A stretch of DNA of 51,590 nt from an uncultured Lachnospiraceae bacterium (GCA_902780385.1 CACZFF010000032.1:1-51590), one strand, 5' to 3'; shown: positions 16,062-25,069, counted from the stretch's first letter. Made by a program: numbers and translations. Notes: generated by a model from the sequence alone, not told the origin.

Positions 16062-16967
16062 TCAGTTCACTTCGATCGTATAAGCGGCTTCAAAGGTGCT
16101 GCCGGGGGCGGCGCACTGCTCGCCGTACTTGTCCGGAAGCTCGCCGGCAAAGCCCATGTTGTCGCAGCGGCCGATCCAGGGTTCGAGGCAGATATAAGGA
16201 GCGTCGGTGTGGGGCTTGGACCAGACGCCGAAGGAAGGGAAGCCGGGAGCAGAAAGTGTGACGTAAGGAGTTTTGTCGGGATAGCAAAGGGTTACTGTCT
16301 GGACAGTTCCCTCATCAAAGATATAGGCATCCCTGTCAAAAGTCGTCTCTTCCACAGGAATAAATCCGCCGTCCAGGGCAAGCATCTGCGGATGCTCAAA
16401 ATCGATCCCCTGGCTGGGCTGATCGATCAGCACGTAGGGAATCTCTGCAGTCTTCTCATATCCGTCAAAGCGGATAAAATAATCCGTCTTTTTGTAACCC
16501 GGATCTGCCGGGCAGTTGAAAGCAGGATGTCCGCCGATGGAAAAATACAGAGGCTCCGTATCGGAAGGATTCTTTACGCTCCACTCCACAGTCACCTTGC
16601 GGCCCTGCAGGCGGTGTGTGATGGTCAGTTCAAAGGCGAAAGGATACTTTGCCCTGCTCTCTTCATTGTCGCAGAGGCGGAAGGTGATCGAATCCGCTGT
16701 CTCTTCGATCAGGGTGAAATCCATGTCCCGGGCAAAGCCATGCTGGCCCATCGGATAACTCTGTCCCTTGTAGCGGTAAAGGCCTTCGTTCACCTTGCCG
16801 ACAAAGGGAAACAGTACAGGTGCATGCCTGTTCCAGTAGGCGGGGTCAGCCTGCCACACGACTTCGTGCTGTCTGACCTTATCATAAATGCTGCACAGCT
16901 CCGCACCATGCGGGGCGACCGCGACCTTCAGAAACTCATTCTCGATGACATGCATTTCATTTCCCAT
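16062..16967 (-). CDS. Aldose 1-epimerase family protein (LacX-like)
   Basis: A 301-residue protein of the galactose-mutarotase fold, beta-sandwich throughout. Family features include APHGAELCSIYDK near residue 18, WNRHAPVLFPFVGKVNEGLY, PMGQHGFARDMDF (catalytic-type His), IGGHPAFNCP (second His) and CLEPWIGRCDNMGF with the conserved Glu. LacX-type proteins lie outside the classical GalM branch and interconvert alpha and beta anomers of hexoses or hexose phosphates; the substrate is not evident. The ATG has an excellent AGGAGG 6 nt upstream. It stands alone, bounded by the terminator at 15908-15966 on its 3' side. Confidence 0.88.
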   Translation of the reverse strand: MGNEMHVIENEFLKVAVAPHGAELCSIYDKVRQHEVVWQADPAYWNRHAPVLFPFVGKVNEGLYRYKGQSYPMGQHGFARDMDFTLIEETADSITFRLCDNEESRAKYPFAFELTITHRLQGRKVTVEWSVKNPSDTEPLYFSIGGHPAFNCPADPGYKKTDYFIRFDGYEKTAEIPYVLIDQPSQGIDFEHPQMLALDGGFIPVEETTFDRDAYIFDEGTVQTVTLCYPDKTPYVTLSAPGFPSFGVWSKPHTDAPYICLEPWIGRCDNMGFAGELPDKYGEQCAAPGSTFEAAYTIEVN

Positions 16968-17154
16968 GGTTTTCCTCCTTCTTTGATGATCTAATGTGAC
17001 AATGCTTCAGATTCCTGTGTATTCCTATGTTCTGCTGCAGTACCTGGTTCCTCCAATGTGCACAGACGGCCGCAGAGTCTTTTGCAAATGGCCGGCACCC
17101 GGGAAAAGGTGATTAAAAAAAGGGAATTAAAATACCGGCTCTGCCGGCTGCCCG

Positions 17155-18453
17155 TCATAACGTCCCGCCTGGGATCGCCTGTGCCCATTCAGGGAGCGGC
17201 GCCTCGATCATGATTTTCTCACCGGTAAAAGGCTGACGGAATCCTGCACGGTAGGCATGAAGCATGAGGGGAGGGCTCAGCCGGGGCTGAACCGATCTTT
17301 CATACCCCTCTCCCGGCTTCCTTTCCGGATTTCTTTCCGGATTTCTTTCCGGATCTCTTTCCGGTCTTCCTTCCTGATTTCTCCCGGTCTGATCGTTCAG
17401 GTCCTCCGCCTCCGGTCCGTACATGCGGTCTCCCACGATCGGATGCCCTGTCAGCGACATGTGCACACGGATCTGATGGGTGCGCCCGTGTTCGATCCGG
17501 CAGGCGACCAGGGATGTCCCGTCAGGCAGCCGTGCGAGCACTGCGTAGTGAGTCCTCGCTTCCTTTCCGTCGTCCGCGGCGATCATCCGGAAGGACTCCC
17601 GGCTCTCTCTTCGAAGAGGCCTGTCCACAGTACCCGTAAGCTGACTTCCGAAATCACCCCGGACCCTTGCAATGTAGAGCTTGACGTTCTCCCCCGCAGT
17701 CATATATCGGATGATCTTCTCTGAATCCCGCCAAAGAGGCCCCATGCCCTTGCTGCTATCCCGGTCAAATTGTTCAGCCCCTTCAGTGCAGCCATTAGGG
17801 TCTTCCCCTTCGTAAGCAAGCTGCTGTAAAAGCGGATCAAAGGAAAAACGTTCCGCCATCCCGGCCTGCCGCTGTTTGATGAGCTGCGCCGCCGTCTCTG
17901 TGTTCAGGGCGAAAACAACGATCCCGGAGGTATCTTTGTCCAGGCGTCCGGTCACACGCACATCCAGCTCCTGTCCGATGCGGCCCAGATGTTCCGCCAC
18001 CTGATTGGAGAGTGTGTCATCGAAATGTCCGGGACTTGGATGACATACTACACCCGAAGGCTTGTCCGCCGCCAGGATATCCCGGTCCTCATAGAGGATC
18101 TTCAGCGGGTACCGGTCCGCCAGCCAGTCAACAGGTTTGACCCAGATTTTCTGCAGCCTCCCGTCGCGCGCTGCAAGATATCCGCCAGTGACAGGAGACG
18201 TCCCGTCATGCGGTTCTTCCACGGGTTCTCCGCCCTGTGTCAGGCGGATCTCCAGCACATCGCCCTCCTGCAGCACCGCGTTCACGTATCTCTTTTGGCC
18301 GTTGAGCAGAATGCCGTCCCTGCGGTATTTGAAGCGGCTCAGCTGCTTTGAAGAGAACCCGATCCCGCGCATCAGATATTCCTTGATGGTTTTTCCCGCA
18401 TCCTGTCTCTCCATTTTAAAACGCAGAATGCGGGGTTTCAATGTCTCTGACAA
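17155..18453 (-). CDS. RluA-family 23S rRNA/tRNA pseudouridine synthase with low-complexity insertions
   Basis: A 432-residue enzyme, longer than the usual 290-330. It has an N-terminal S4 RNA-binding domain (residues about 14-75), the strand ILAADKPSGVVCHPSPGH, the catalytic motif VTGRLDKDTSG (Asp172), and the C-terminal EHGRTHQIRVHMSLTGHPIVGD. It converts uridine to pseudouridine in structured RNA. Extra length comes from two insertions. One of about 50 residues follows the catalytic motif (about 200-245). The other lies before the last strand and has tandem Pro-Glu-Arg-Asn units, encoded by 12-bp TCTTTCCGGATT-like repeats at about 17329-17364. The start is TTG with AGAGGA upstream; an ATG 12 codons later is the alternative. 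Confidence 0.88.
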   Translation of the reverse strand: MSETLKPRILRFKMERQDAGKTIKEYLMRGIGFSSKQLSRFKYRRDGILLNGQKRYVNAVLQEGDVLEIRLTQGGEPVEEPHDGTSPVTGGYLAARDGRLQKIWVKPVDWLADRYPLKILYEDRDILAADKPSGVVCHPSPGHFDDTLSNQVAEHLGRIGQELDVRVTGRLDKDTSGIVVFALNTETAAQLIKQRQAGMAERFSFDPLLQQLAYEGEDPNGCTEGAEQFDRDSSKGMGPLWRDSEKIIRYMTAGENVKLYIARVRGDFGSQLTGTVDRPLRRESRESFRMIAADDGKEARTHYAVLARLPDGTSLVACRIEHGRTHQIRVHMSLTGHPIVGDRMYGPEAEDLNDQTGRNQEGRPERDPERNPERNPERKPGEGYERSVQPRLSPPLMLHAYRAGFRQPFTGEKIMIEAPLPEWAQAIPGGTL

Positions 18454-18500
18454 ACAATCTTCCTCTCATAATTTAAAATGCATTATTGAAAAGATACCGC

Positions 18501-18584
18501 GATGGCGCGAAAACAAAAAATTCGTCACAGCACACACCTTCACCCGGGTATGTGCTGTGACGGCGATTTTGCTTCCGCGCCATC
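18501..18584 (-). terminator. Nested long hairpin, terminator of the lipoprotein gene
   Basis: The inner arms CGTCACAGCACA (18523-18534) / TGTGCTGTGACG (18551-18562) are 12 bp and perfect. On the minus strand they are followed by AATTTTTTGTTTT. Outer arms GATGGCGCG / CGCGCCATC (18501-18509, 18576-18584) enclose this. It ends the lipoprotein transcript before the RluA-type gene. The 70 bp between here and the lipoprotein stop are rich in ATCATCAG-like direct repeats. Confidence 0.7.
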
Positions 18585-18666
18585 AATGATCATCAGTTAT
18601 CATCAGTAATCATCATAATTCAGCTGAACTCATCAATACTGATCATCAGGATCAGAACTTAATTCA

Positions 18667-19626
18667 TCAGAACTGGAACAGATCCATAATTCCGGGAGCA
18701 AGGTTATCCGACTCAGCTGCGCCGGCTGCCTCGGCAGGGATCTCAAAGGCCTCGATCTCATTATATCTGTCGATCGTGATATCCACGACGAAGCGGTTGA
18801 CATCCAGCCTGATATTTCCGAAGGGAATGGACTCCAGCTGCTCTTTCAGCATATTTCCGACGATCTGTGAACCGATCGAAGTGCAGTCCAGTGTGATCCT
18901 GGCGGGCAGTTTGCTCTCTTTGTAAATATAAATCTCCGCAGGGACCGAAACAGTTGACCAGTCGATCTCTGCCTGATCCAGGTTGACTCCGCTCAGGGGA
19001 ATTGTGCCGTTATCGATCATATCCTTCAGGAAGGCTCCGCCCAGTGTGCTTGTGATCTGATAAGCTTCCTTCTCGTTTATCTGCACGGTCTCTTCCTTCA
19101 GTTCCGCCGAGACACTTCCGTCAGACAAGTACTTGAGCATACCGACCACAGTCGTGACCGACTCCGGCATGGTGATGGCATTTGTATTGTTCTCTTCCTC
19201 TTCGGTCTCTTTTTCTGCCTGAGTAGTCTTTTTCGTCCAGTCTCCGTTCTGCCACTTAACATAGATCGTCGAGCCTTCATCATTGCTTTCTCTGTAGAAG
19301 GTTCCGTTGATGGTCTGCTCCTGACCGACTGCGCCTACTGTAAGAGTAGTGTCTCCCCTGGCAAGTCCGGGTTCTTTGGTCAGTTCCATGTCCGTCTCGG
19401 AGTCCAGGTTTATATTCATACCGATATTGAGTGCCTCATAAACGGCTGAGATGTCTCCGTCCGTTTTGATATTCACAGCTGCAGATTCCACCTTTTTCAT
19501 ATTCGCCATAGCGTCTTTTGTCAGGGAAACGACACTCGGCTTTCCGAAACGGCCCAGGCTGCACCCGGTCATGGCCAGCATCGCGATCAGAAGAACTGCA
19601 AGAATTGTCCTGATTTTATTCTTCAT
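18667..19626 (-). CDS. Lipoprotein with DUF6612-like domain
   Basis: A 319-residue exported lipoprotein. The signal peptide MKNKIRTILAVLLIAMLAMTGC ends in a clear lipobox (Ala-Met-Thr-Gly-Cys), so Cys22 would be lipidated and the protein held on the outer face of the membrane. The mature part is beta-rich, with an acidic spacer near residues 140-155 and an AEIYIYKESKLPARITLDCT segment. The layout resembles DUF6612/LppX-like lipoproteins of Clostridia, whose role is unknown. I chose the ATG at 19626 because AGGAGG lies 7 nt upstream and it gives a proper signal peptide. It stands alone with its own terminator. Confidence 0.8.
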   Translation of the reverse strand: MKNKIRTILAVLLIAMLAMTGCSLGRFGKPSVVSLTKDAMANMKKVESAAVNIKTDGDISAVYEALNIGMNINLDSETDMELTKEPGLARGDTTLTVGAVGQEQTINGTFYRESNDEGSTIYVKWQNGDWTKKTTQAEKETEEEENNTNAITMPESVTTVVGMLKYLSDGSVSAELKEETVQINEKEAYQITSTLGGAFLKDMIDNGTIPLSGVNLDQAEIDWSTVSVPAEIYIYKESKLPARITLDCTSIGSQIVGNMLKEQLESIPFGNIRLDVNRFVVDITIDRYNEIEAFEIPAEAAGAAESDNLAPGIMDLFQF

Positions 19627-19842
19627 ATCTTTTCCTCCTCGTATCAAAATATGCCGGAGCAAAAACAATGTTTCGATATTCCTCTTTTCTGCCTGCGGTT
19701 ATGATCCAGCGAATTCAAGCAGTTTCACAAGCATTTACCGATAAACCATGCGCCGGTCCGAGCGTCCCGCGCTCCCGTATCACGGTTTATTCATCATATT
19801 ATACGTTTACGGACCTCTTTATCCTCGCAATACTGCTTTCTC

Positions 19843-21276
19843 TCAGCCCAGAATGCCTGTCGACTGCAGGAAAAGGATGAACATCAGTACCGGCACGACA
19901 TAGCGGATCATGAAGCGATAGAGATTTTTAAGGCCGAAAGAAGCGCCGCCGTATTCCACTTCCTCCACGATCCAGGCCGGACCGATGATCCACCCGATGA
20001 AAATCGAGGACAAAAATGAAATAAAGGGCATCATAAAGCTGTTACTGATATAGTCCATCAGATCCAGCAGCTGGGCGATGCTGCCGTTGGGAAGGGGCAG
20101 TTCAATATAAAATTTACTGTATCCCAGAGCGATGACGATCGAAGCCGCTGTATAGAGGACCGTCAGGATGATCGTCGTTCTGCGCCTCTCTATGTGGAAG
20201 ATCTCCATGCAGTTGGCTGTAATGGTCTCAAGGACAGAGACACAGCTCGTGAGCGCCGCGAAAGCCGCCATCAGGAAAAAGGCAAATCCAACAAGCCGCC
20301 CAAAATGAGGCATGGAATCAAAGACCTTGGGAAGGGATACGAACATCAGGCTGGGACCTGCCTTCATACCCTCAATGCCGTCGAAGACAAAGATCGAAGG
20401 AATGATCATCATGCCCGCCAGCAGAGCAACCCCGCAGTCAAAAAACTCGATCTCGTGAACTGCCGTGTTGATATCTACATCCTTTTTGATATAGGAACCG
20501 TAGGTGATCATGATGCCCATCGAAACACTCAGGGAAAAGAAAATCTGGCTCATGGCATCCAGCAGGATCTGCATCAGGCGTTTGATCGTGATCCCCTCCA
20601 GGCTGGGTGTCAGATAGACGGCCAGTCCCTGCAGTCCTGTGCGGGTGACGCCGTCCGCATCTGTGCTCTTCAATGTCATGGCAAAGATCGCGATGGCGAC
20701 GATCATGACCACCATGACCGGCATCAGGACACTCGAGCATTTCTCAATGCCTTCCTCGACTCCCTTGAATACGACGAAGGCCGTGACCAGCATGAAAGCG
20801 ACCGCATACAGAACCGCCTGTCCCGGATTCGTGATGAAATCGGTAAAAAAACTGTTCGAAGCGGCAGCCCGTCCCTCATTTGCCAGATACACGACCACAT
20901 ACCTCGTGATCCAGCCGCCTATGACAGCGTAGTAGGTCATGATGATCGCCGGTACCAGGAAGGTGATGATTCCCAGAAACTTCCATTTGGGATTCATGGA
21001 TTCATAGGCCCTGATCGAGTTCATCCCGGTCCTGCGTCCCACCGCAATATCTGATGTCAAAAGTGTAAAACCGAATGTAAGAGCCAGGATCAGATAAATG
21101 ATGATAAAAAGTCCGCCCCCGTCTTTTGCCGCCAGATAAGGAAAACGCCACAGATTTCCCACTCCGACCGCACTGCCCGCGGCAGCCATGACAAAACCGA
21201 TCTGACCGGTAAAGCCTGTTTCCTTCTTTTTATGCTTATGAGGGGTGCCTACGGCACCATTTTGTTCTGTCTCCAA
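19843..21276 (-). CDS. Neurotransmitter:sodium symporter (NSS) family transporter
   Basis: A 477-residue integral membrane protein with about 11-12 transmembrane helices, the LeuT-fold length. The unwound first helix carries GFVMAAAGSAVGVGNLWRFP with the Na+ and substrate site, and VFKGVEEGIEKCSSVLMPVM and FFSLSVSMGIMITYGSYI are further family marks. It imports an amino acid or similar amine with Na+; the ligand is unknown. The open frame extends to 21402, but the TTG at 21276 has AAAGGAAG 6-8 nt upstream and leaves a normal cytosolic N-terminus. The earlier TTG has no binding site. No partner gene is adjacent. Confidence 0.88.
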   Translation of the reverse strand: METEQNGAVGTPHKHKKKETGFTGQIGFVMAAAGSAVGVGNLWRFPYLAAKDGGGLFIIIYLILALTFGFTLLTSDIAVGRRTGMNSIRAYESMNPKWKFLGIITFLVPAIIMTYYAVIGGWITRYVVVYLANEGRAAASNSFFTDFITNPGQAVLYAVAFMLVTAFVVFKGVEEGIEKCSSVLMPVMVVMIVAIAIFAMTLKSTDADGVTRTGLQGLAVYLTPSLEGITIKRLMQILLDAMSQIFFSLSVSMGIMITYGSYIKKDVDINTAVHEIEFFDCGVALLAGMMIIPSIFVFDGIEGMKAGPSLMFVSLPKVFDSMPHFGRLVGFAFFLMAAFAALTSCVSVLETITANCMEIFHIERRRTTIILTVLYTAASIVIALGYSKFYIELPLPNGSIAQLLDLMDYISNSFMMPFISFLSSIFIGWIIGPAWIVEEVEYGGASFGLKNLYRFMIRYVVPVLMFILFLQSTGILG

Positions 21277-21583
21277 AAGTATCTTCCTTTCTGCTTCAGC
21301 TATATCATTTTGCCGCAACCGCTGTTGTAATGCTGTGCTGTCCTTCTTTTTACCACTCGCAGCCCTCCAGACCAGGTATGTAAAGACAGCGAGTATTGAC
21401 AAGGACCAGCATTAAATATATAGAAAGAAAACTGAATTGTAAATATCTTCCTTGCTTTTTGGGAATCAGGAGTACTAAGCCGTTACAGAACAGCAGTCTC
21501 TTTACAAACCATAACAGGAGTACAGACACACCTGAAATTCGAGGTGTTTTTCGCGCGTTTTCGCGCAAAACCCGAGTATAACA
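21277..21583. other. Spacer between the NSS and radical-SAM genes
   Basis: It holds repeat copy B (21520-21577), whose end is 7 nt from the radical-SAM stop codon. The rest is AT-rich and shows no gene. An in-frame extension of the transporter (21277-21402) is open but without a ribosome binding site. Confidence 0.5.
21520..21577 (+). repeat. Interspersed double-hairpin repeat, copy B
   Basis: This 58-nt element matches 7624-7682 at about 54 of 59 aligned positions, in the same orientation. Both hairpins are kept, and changes such as CACCTGAAATTCGAGGTG fall in the loop. Conservation of stems with loop variation suggests a structured element. Confidence 0.75.
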
Positions 21584-22219
21584 CTAATTCCGATCAGTCA
21601 CATAGTCAAACAGTTCGAGCCTGGAAAAACCCATTTCCCGCAGAAGCCCGGCGTTGGCCTCACGATCGGCGACTGTGTTATAATCCGGGATCCGGGGAAT
21701 TCGAACAATGATCCTCTCCGGTCCTATCAGGTCACGGAGAAGGCAGAGGTTATCGAGCATCAGGGCAGCATCGTCTCCGGTATAGCTGTGATAACGGACA
21801 GGATCCGGATCTTTGCAGTCCACAATGAATTCATCCGCGGCAGAGGCAGCTGTTTCTACGGATCCGGAAGGCACAGCAAGGCTGGTCTCCACGCGAATCT
21901 TCCATTCCGGGGAGCAGATGCTTCGAAAACGGGAAAGGAAGCCGGCATGAAGAAGGGGTTCCCCTCCACCGAAGGTGACCCCGCCTCCTGTAGCACGAAA
22001 ATAGAGGTCATCAATTTTTACCATATCAAAAAGAGCGTCTGCCGTCACCATTTCGGCAGGCGCTTTTTTGAGAAGATTTTTGTTTATACACCAGCGGCAT
22101 TGCAGCGGACACCCTGCTCCTGCCACCAGTGTCGTGACTCCGTCTCCGTCTGTTCCAATGCGATGGCGGACCAGGCCTAAAAGAGGATAGAGGAGCCCGG
22201 ATTTATCATCCTGAGTCAT
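21584..22219 (-). CDS. Radical SAM protein, glycyl-radical-activase-like
   Basis: A small (211-residue) radical SAM protein. The cluster motif is CPLQCRWC (C-x3-C-x2-C) near residue 37, followed by a GGGVTFGGGEPLLH SAM-binding segment. Fold strands with VETSLAVP, DEFIVDCKD and RIIVRIPRIPDYN match pyruvate-formate-lyase activating enzymes and YjjW-type relatives. Such proteins generate a 5'-deoxyadenosyl radical and install a glycyl radical on a partner. No glycyl radical enzyme is nearby, and the usual extra ferredoxin cluster domain is absent, so the partner is unknown. The ATG at 22219 has GAGG about 12 nt upstream; a GTG six codons earlier is the alternative. Confidence 0.82.
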   Translation of the reverse strand: MTQDDKSGLLYPLLGLVRHRIGTDGDGVTTLVAGAGCPLQCRWCINKNLLKKAPAEMVTADALFDMVKIDDLYFRATGGGVTFGGGEPLLHAGFLSRFRSICSPEWKIRVETSLAVPSGSVETAASAADEFIVDCKDPDPVRYHSYTGDDAALMLDNLCLLRDLIGPERIIVRIPRIPDYNTVADREANAGLLREMGFSRLELFDYVTDRN

Positions 22220-22246
22220 CTTTATGATATACCTCACGAAAAAACA

Positions 22247-22310
22247 GCCTCACGGATACGCGGCCTCACGGATACGCGGCCTCACGGATACGCGGCCTCA
22301 CAGATACACG
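22247..22310 (+). repeat. Four tandem 16-bp repeats
   Basis: GCCTCACGGATACGCG is repeated three times exactly, and a fourth copy has two changes (GCCTCACAGATACACG). The array lies 28 bp upstream of the radical-SAM start, in its leader. Confidence 0.85.
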
Positions 22311-22816
22311 GCATTAAGGGTACGCAACCTCTCCGGTAAGCTCAATAATCGAACTCCGGTTCCTTTATGATCTTTATACATTCATACGGTGTTTCCGCTG
22401 TTCTCAGCAAAAAGTCCGTTTTGCTTCGGGATCTTTGTTTCAGGATACACCGGGTACTGTTTACTGTTTTACTATAAAAGTAGACTTTTCCGCGGAATGG
22501 GTTACATCCTTCTTCGATGTTTCTCTGTTACCTGCGCAGTGTTTCACCAGCTCCAGGTCCGGCAAACTCCTGTAAACCCGGTAAAGATCCCCTTTTCGGA
22601 TCGCGCAAACGTACAGACCAAAACGGACTTATTATAAAAAGAAATTGCTGTCCGCATCTAAGGCATTCTAAGCTTTCTGTCGGTAATACCAGAACTTCGG
22701 GCTGTCCTTTCCTGTCTGGTAAATGGTCACTATTCTACGATGCATGCGCACTGAAGTGATCCGGCCCAAACCTCCCCTGATCCTTCACCGTTTTCGCCTA
22801 CGCGAAAACGCTTCAG

Positions 22817-22849
22817 GGTGCCGCTCTGACGAGCGGCATGGTCGGAAAG
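22817..22849 (-). repeat. 33-bp palindromic repeat, copy 2
   Basis: This is the reverse complement of 13737-13769 with one mismatch in the loop. It lies next to the hairpin at 22789-22810, so here too the element is paired with a second stem-loop. Confidence 0.85.
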
Positions 22850-22925
22850 AGTGACTACTTTAAATCGACATCTTTTTTCACACTTATTTGGATCATTCAT
22901 GAATAATCCACATGCGGCTCTTCCA

Positions 22926-23531
22926 TCAACCTCTCCTTAGCAGGAAACGAGCCTGCCAATAATCTGCCCTGGGTACCGGCACTGTGCAGAAAACGCCATT
23001 TCTCTTACGCCTTGTAACAACACGGACATAGTAATTTGTGTAGGGTTTCAGTTTACTTCCCCTGAATTTTTTTATCGCAGCACTGGTCGCGGTGGCTTTT
23101 GTATTTGTAGACTGATTCCAATACCATTTTCCCTTTGGACTAGTCGTCAAAAACACATTGTATCCGTTACAGCCATAGATTATATTCCAATTGATCTTCA
23201 TACCGGGATTGGACACCGTCCCGATTGCCTTGCCGCTCACTTTATTGGGATAAGGTGTAATAAAGGCTATATTAGACCATGGGCCGATAAAAATCTCTTT
23301 ATTAATCACGGTAATCGCCCTTACCCTGACCTGATAAACATGATTATAAGCAAGATTTTTGATTCTGTACGTTGTCTTGAATGAGTCATCTGACTTCGCA
23401 TGGCTTCCATCTGTATATGAATATAATATTTCATATACGTCAGCCTTCACCTCCGGTGAAGCAGGCTTGCAATATTCAATACAAAAAAAATCCAGAACAT
23501 AAAAAAACCGCGTAAATACCGGGCCTTCCAA
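22926..23531 (-). pseudogene. 5'-truncated fibronectin type III-like surface protein
   Basis: A 201-codon open frame whose product looks like two FN3-type repeats. One has YEILYSYTDG and YQVRVRAITVINKEIFIGPWS, the other NGYNVFLTTSPKG and YTNYYVRVVT. In Clostridia such repeats sit in exported cell-wall proteins behind a signal peptide. Here the frame opens with a TTG that has no ribosome binding site, no signal peptide and a sequence break around residue 25, and it starts 33 bp downstream of tRNA-Ala. It is most likely the 3' remnant of a longer gene, perhaps cut by an old insertion at the tRNA. A short functional gene cannot be excluded. Confidence 0.6.
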
Positions 23532-23563
23532 ACCATACAGAATTTACACGATTCATACAAAAG

Positions 23564-23636
23564 TGGAGACGACGGGATTCGAACCCGCGACCTCAGCGTT
23601 GCGAACGCTGCGCTCTCCCAACTGAGCTACGTCCCC
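23564..23636 (-). tRNA. tRNA-Ala (anticodon CGC)
   Basis: A complete cloverleaf on the minus strand, 73 nt with discriminator A. The acceptor GGGGACG/CGTCTCC contains the G3-U70 pair that marks alanine tRNAs. The D arm is AGCTCAGTTGGGAGAGC, the anticodon loop TTCGCAA lies within AGCGT/ACGCT, and the T arm has GGTTCGAATCC. CCA is not encoded. It reads GCG codons. Confidence 0.96.
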
Positions 23637-23820
23637 ATATAAATCCGGGCCGTATAAAACGACCCGGATATTTTTCCGACTTGACTATTATAGCACCTTT
23701 TTATGAAAAGGAAAGAGGAAATTTCAATAATGTTGTAATGTTTACACTTTCCATTGCGTGCTCTGGAGGTTTCCGCTCATTCACTCTGAAGGCGTGAACA
23801 GTAACCTCTGCAGTCCCTGA

Positions 23821-24957
23821 TCACCTCTTATTTCTGAGGAAAGAGGGGATCTCAAGGTTCTTCTGGCGTACAGTCTGTCCTGCAGGACGATTGTAGCCGC
23901 CGGCATTGCTGCGGAGCTGCTCGCCGAAACCGGTCTTGAGATCTCTGCTGTAAGGGCTGGACTTGCCTGCAGCAGTACCGAAGATTGTGTTGGGGGAGAT
24001 GACATCCTTGTTGCCGATGCCTGTCGCGATGACAGTGACATCGCAGGCGTCGGTGTTGCTGTCGTCGTACATAGCGCCGAAGATGATGTTGACATCTTCG
24101 CCGGCCTGCTCCTGCACATAGCTTGCAGCGTCGGAAGCATCCGCGAGGGAGATGTCACCGGAGATGTTGATGATGACATCTGTAGCGCCGTTGACAGTGG
24201 TCTCGAGCAGAGGGCTCTCGACTGCCATACGGACTGCGTCGGTTGCCTTGGTCTCGCCCTTGCCGTAGCCGATACCGATGTGGGCAACACCCTTGTCGCG
24301 CATAACGGTCTGGACGTCCGCAAAGTCGAGGTTGATGATGGCGGGAACATTGATCAGGTCTGTGATTCCCTGGACTGCCTGCTGGAGGACTTCATCAGCC
24401 TTCTTCAGAGCCTCGGGAAGAGTTGTCCTGCGGTCCATGATCTCAAGCAGCTTATCATTGGGGATCACGATGAGAGTATCAACGTTTTCCTTAATATTTT
24501 CAATTCCGTCCATAGCGCGGGTCATGCGGCTTCTGGCCTCAAAACTGAAAGGCTTTGTGACTACGCCTACGGTCAGGATGCCCTGGTCCTTGGCCAGCTT
24601 GGCAACAACAGGTGCAGCACCGGTTCCGGTTCCGCCGCCCATGCCGCAGGTTACAAATACCATGTCAGCGCCCTTGATGGCGTTTGCGATCTCGTCTGCG
24701 CTCTCCTCTGCGGCCTTCATACCGACCTCGGGATTTGCGCCTGCGCCGAGTCCCTTGGTGAGCTTCTCGCCGATCTGCAGCAGCTTGGGAGCTCTGCAAA
24801 GCTGAAGAGCCTGGACATCTGTGTTCACACCGATGAACTCAACACCAGTAATATCGACATCCACCATTCTATTTACAGCATTATTTCCCGCACCGCCTAC
24901 ACCGACAACGATGATCTTGCAAGCAGTCTCAGTATCATTGGTTTTAATCTCGAGCAC
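23821..24957 (-). CDS. ftsZ: Cell division protein FtsZ
   Basis: A 378-residue tubulin-like GTPase that assembles the cytokinetic Z ring. It shows [17 protein letters not shown] near residue 16, the tubulin signature [13 protein letters not shown] near 105, the T7 loop [11 protein letters not shown], and a C-terminal conserved peptide near the end ([11 protein letters not shown]) that binds partner proteins. I chose GTG at 24957: it has AAGGAGGAAG at ideal spacing and gives the usual MLEIKTN start, while an ATG 12 codons upstream has no site. It is the last gene of the dcw cluster, behind a terminator and with its own promoter (25041-25069). No ftsA is present in the window. Confidence 0.97.
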   Translation of the reverse strand: MLEIKTNDTETACKIIVVGVGGAGNNAVNRMVDVDITGVEFIGVNTDVQALQLCRAPKLLQIGEKLTKGLGAGANPEVGMKAAEESADEIANAIKGADMVFVTCGMGGGTGTGAAPVVAKLAKDQGILTVGVVTKPFSFEARSRMTRAMDGIENIKENVDTLIVIPNDKLLEIMDRRTTLPEALKKADEVLQQAVQGITDLINVPAIINLDFADVQTVMRDKGVAHIGIGYGKGETKATDAVRMAVESPLLETTVNGATDVIINISGDISLADASDAASYVQEQAGEDVNIIFGAMYDDSNTDACDVTVIATGIGNKDVISPNTIFGTAAGKSSPYSRDLKTGFGEQLRSNAGGYNRPAGQTVRQKNLEIPSFLRNKR

Positions 24958-25040
24958 GTTAACTTCCTCCTTCAATCCCTTTTTCTTTTTCATTTATTTT
25001 AGACATGAAAATATCATGAAGATATTTCAAAATCAAAACT

Positions 25041-25069
25041 ATAATACAATCTGATTTTCGAATAATCAA
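25041..25069 (-). promoter_or_regulatory. Promoter of ftsZ
   Basis: On the minus strand TTGATT (25064-25069), an exact 17-bp spacer and TATTAT (25041-25046). With the terminator just upstream, this lets ftsZ be expressed independently of the rest of the cluster. Confidence 0.65.

Larger units (their letters stand above)
22220..22925. other. 700-bp spacer with repeats, no clear gene
   Basis: It contains the 16-bp tandem repeats (22247-22310), a hairpin CGTTTTCGC / GCGAAAACG (22789-22810) and palindromic repeat copy 2 (22817-22849). Short open frames exist but lack ribosome binding sites and recognisable protein character. I compared it by eye with T-box, SRP, RNase P, tmRNA and common riboswitch patterns and found none. 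Confidence 0.5.

Noticed and set aside
22389-22759. Small + strand open frames in the 700-bp spacer
   Set aside because: No ribosome binding sites, no recognisable domains, and two overlapping frames of equal quality; treated as non-coding.
23821-24993. ATG start 12 codons upstream for ftsZ
   Set aside because: No ribosome binding site in front of it; those 12 codons contain the strong AAGGAGG used by the GTG at 24957.
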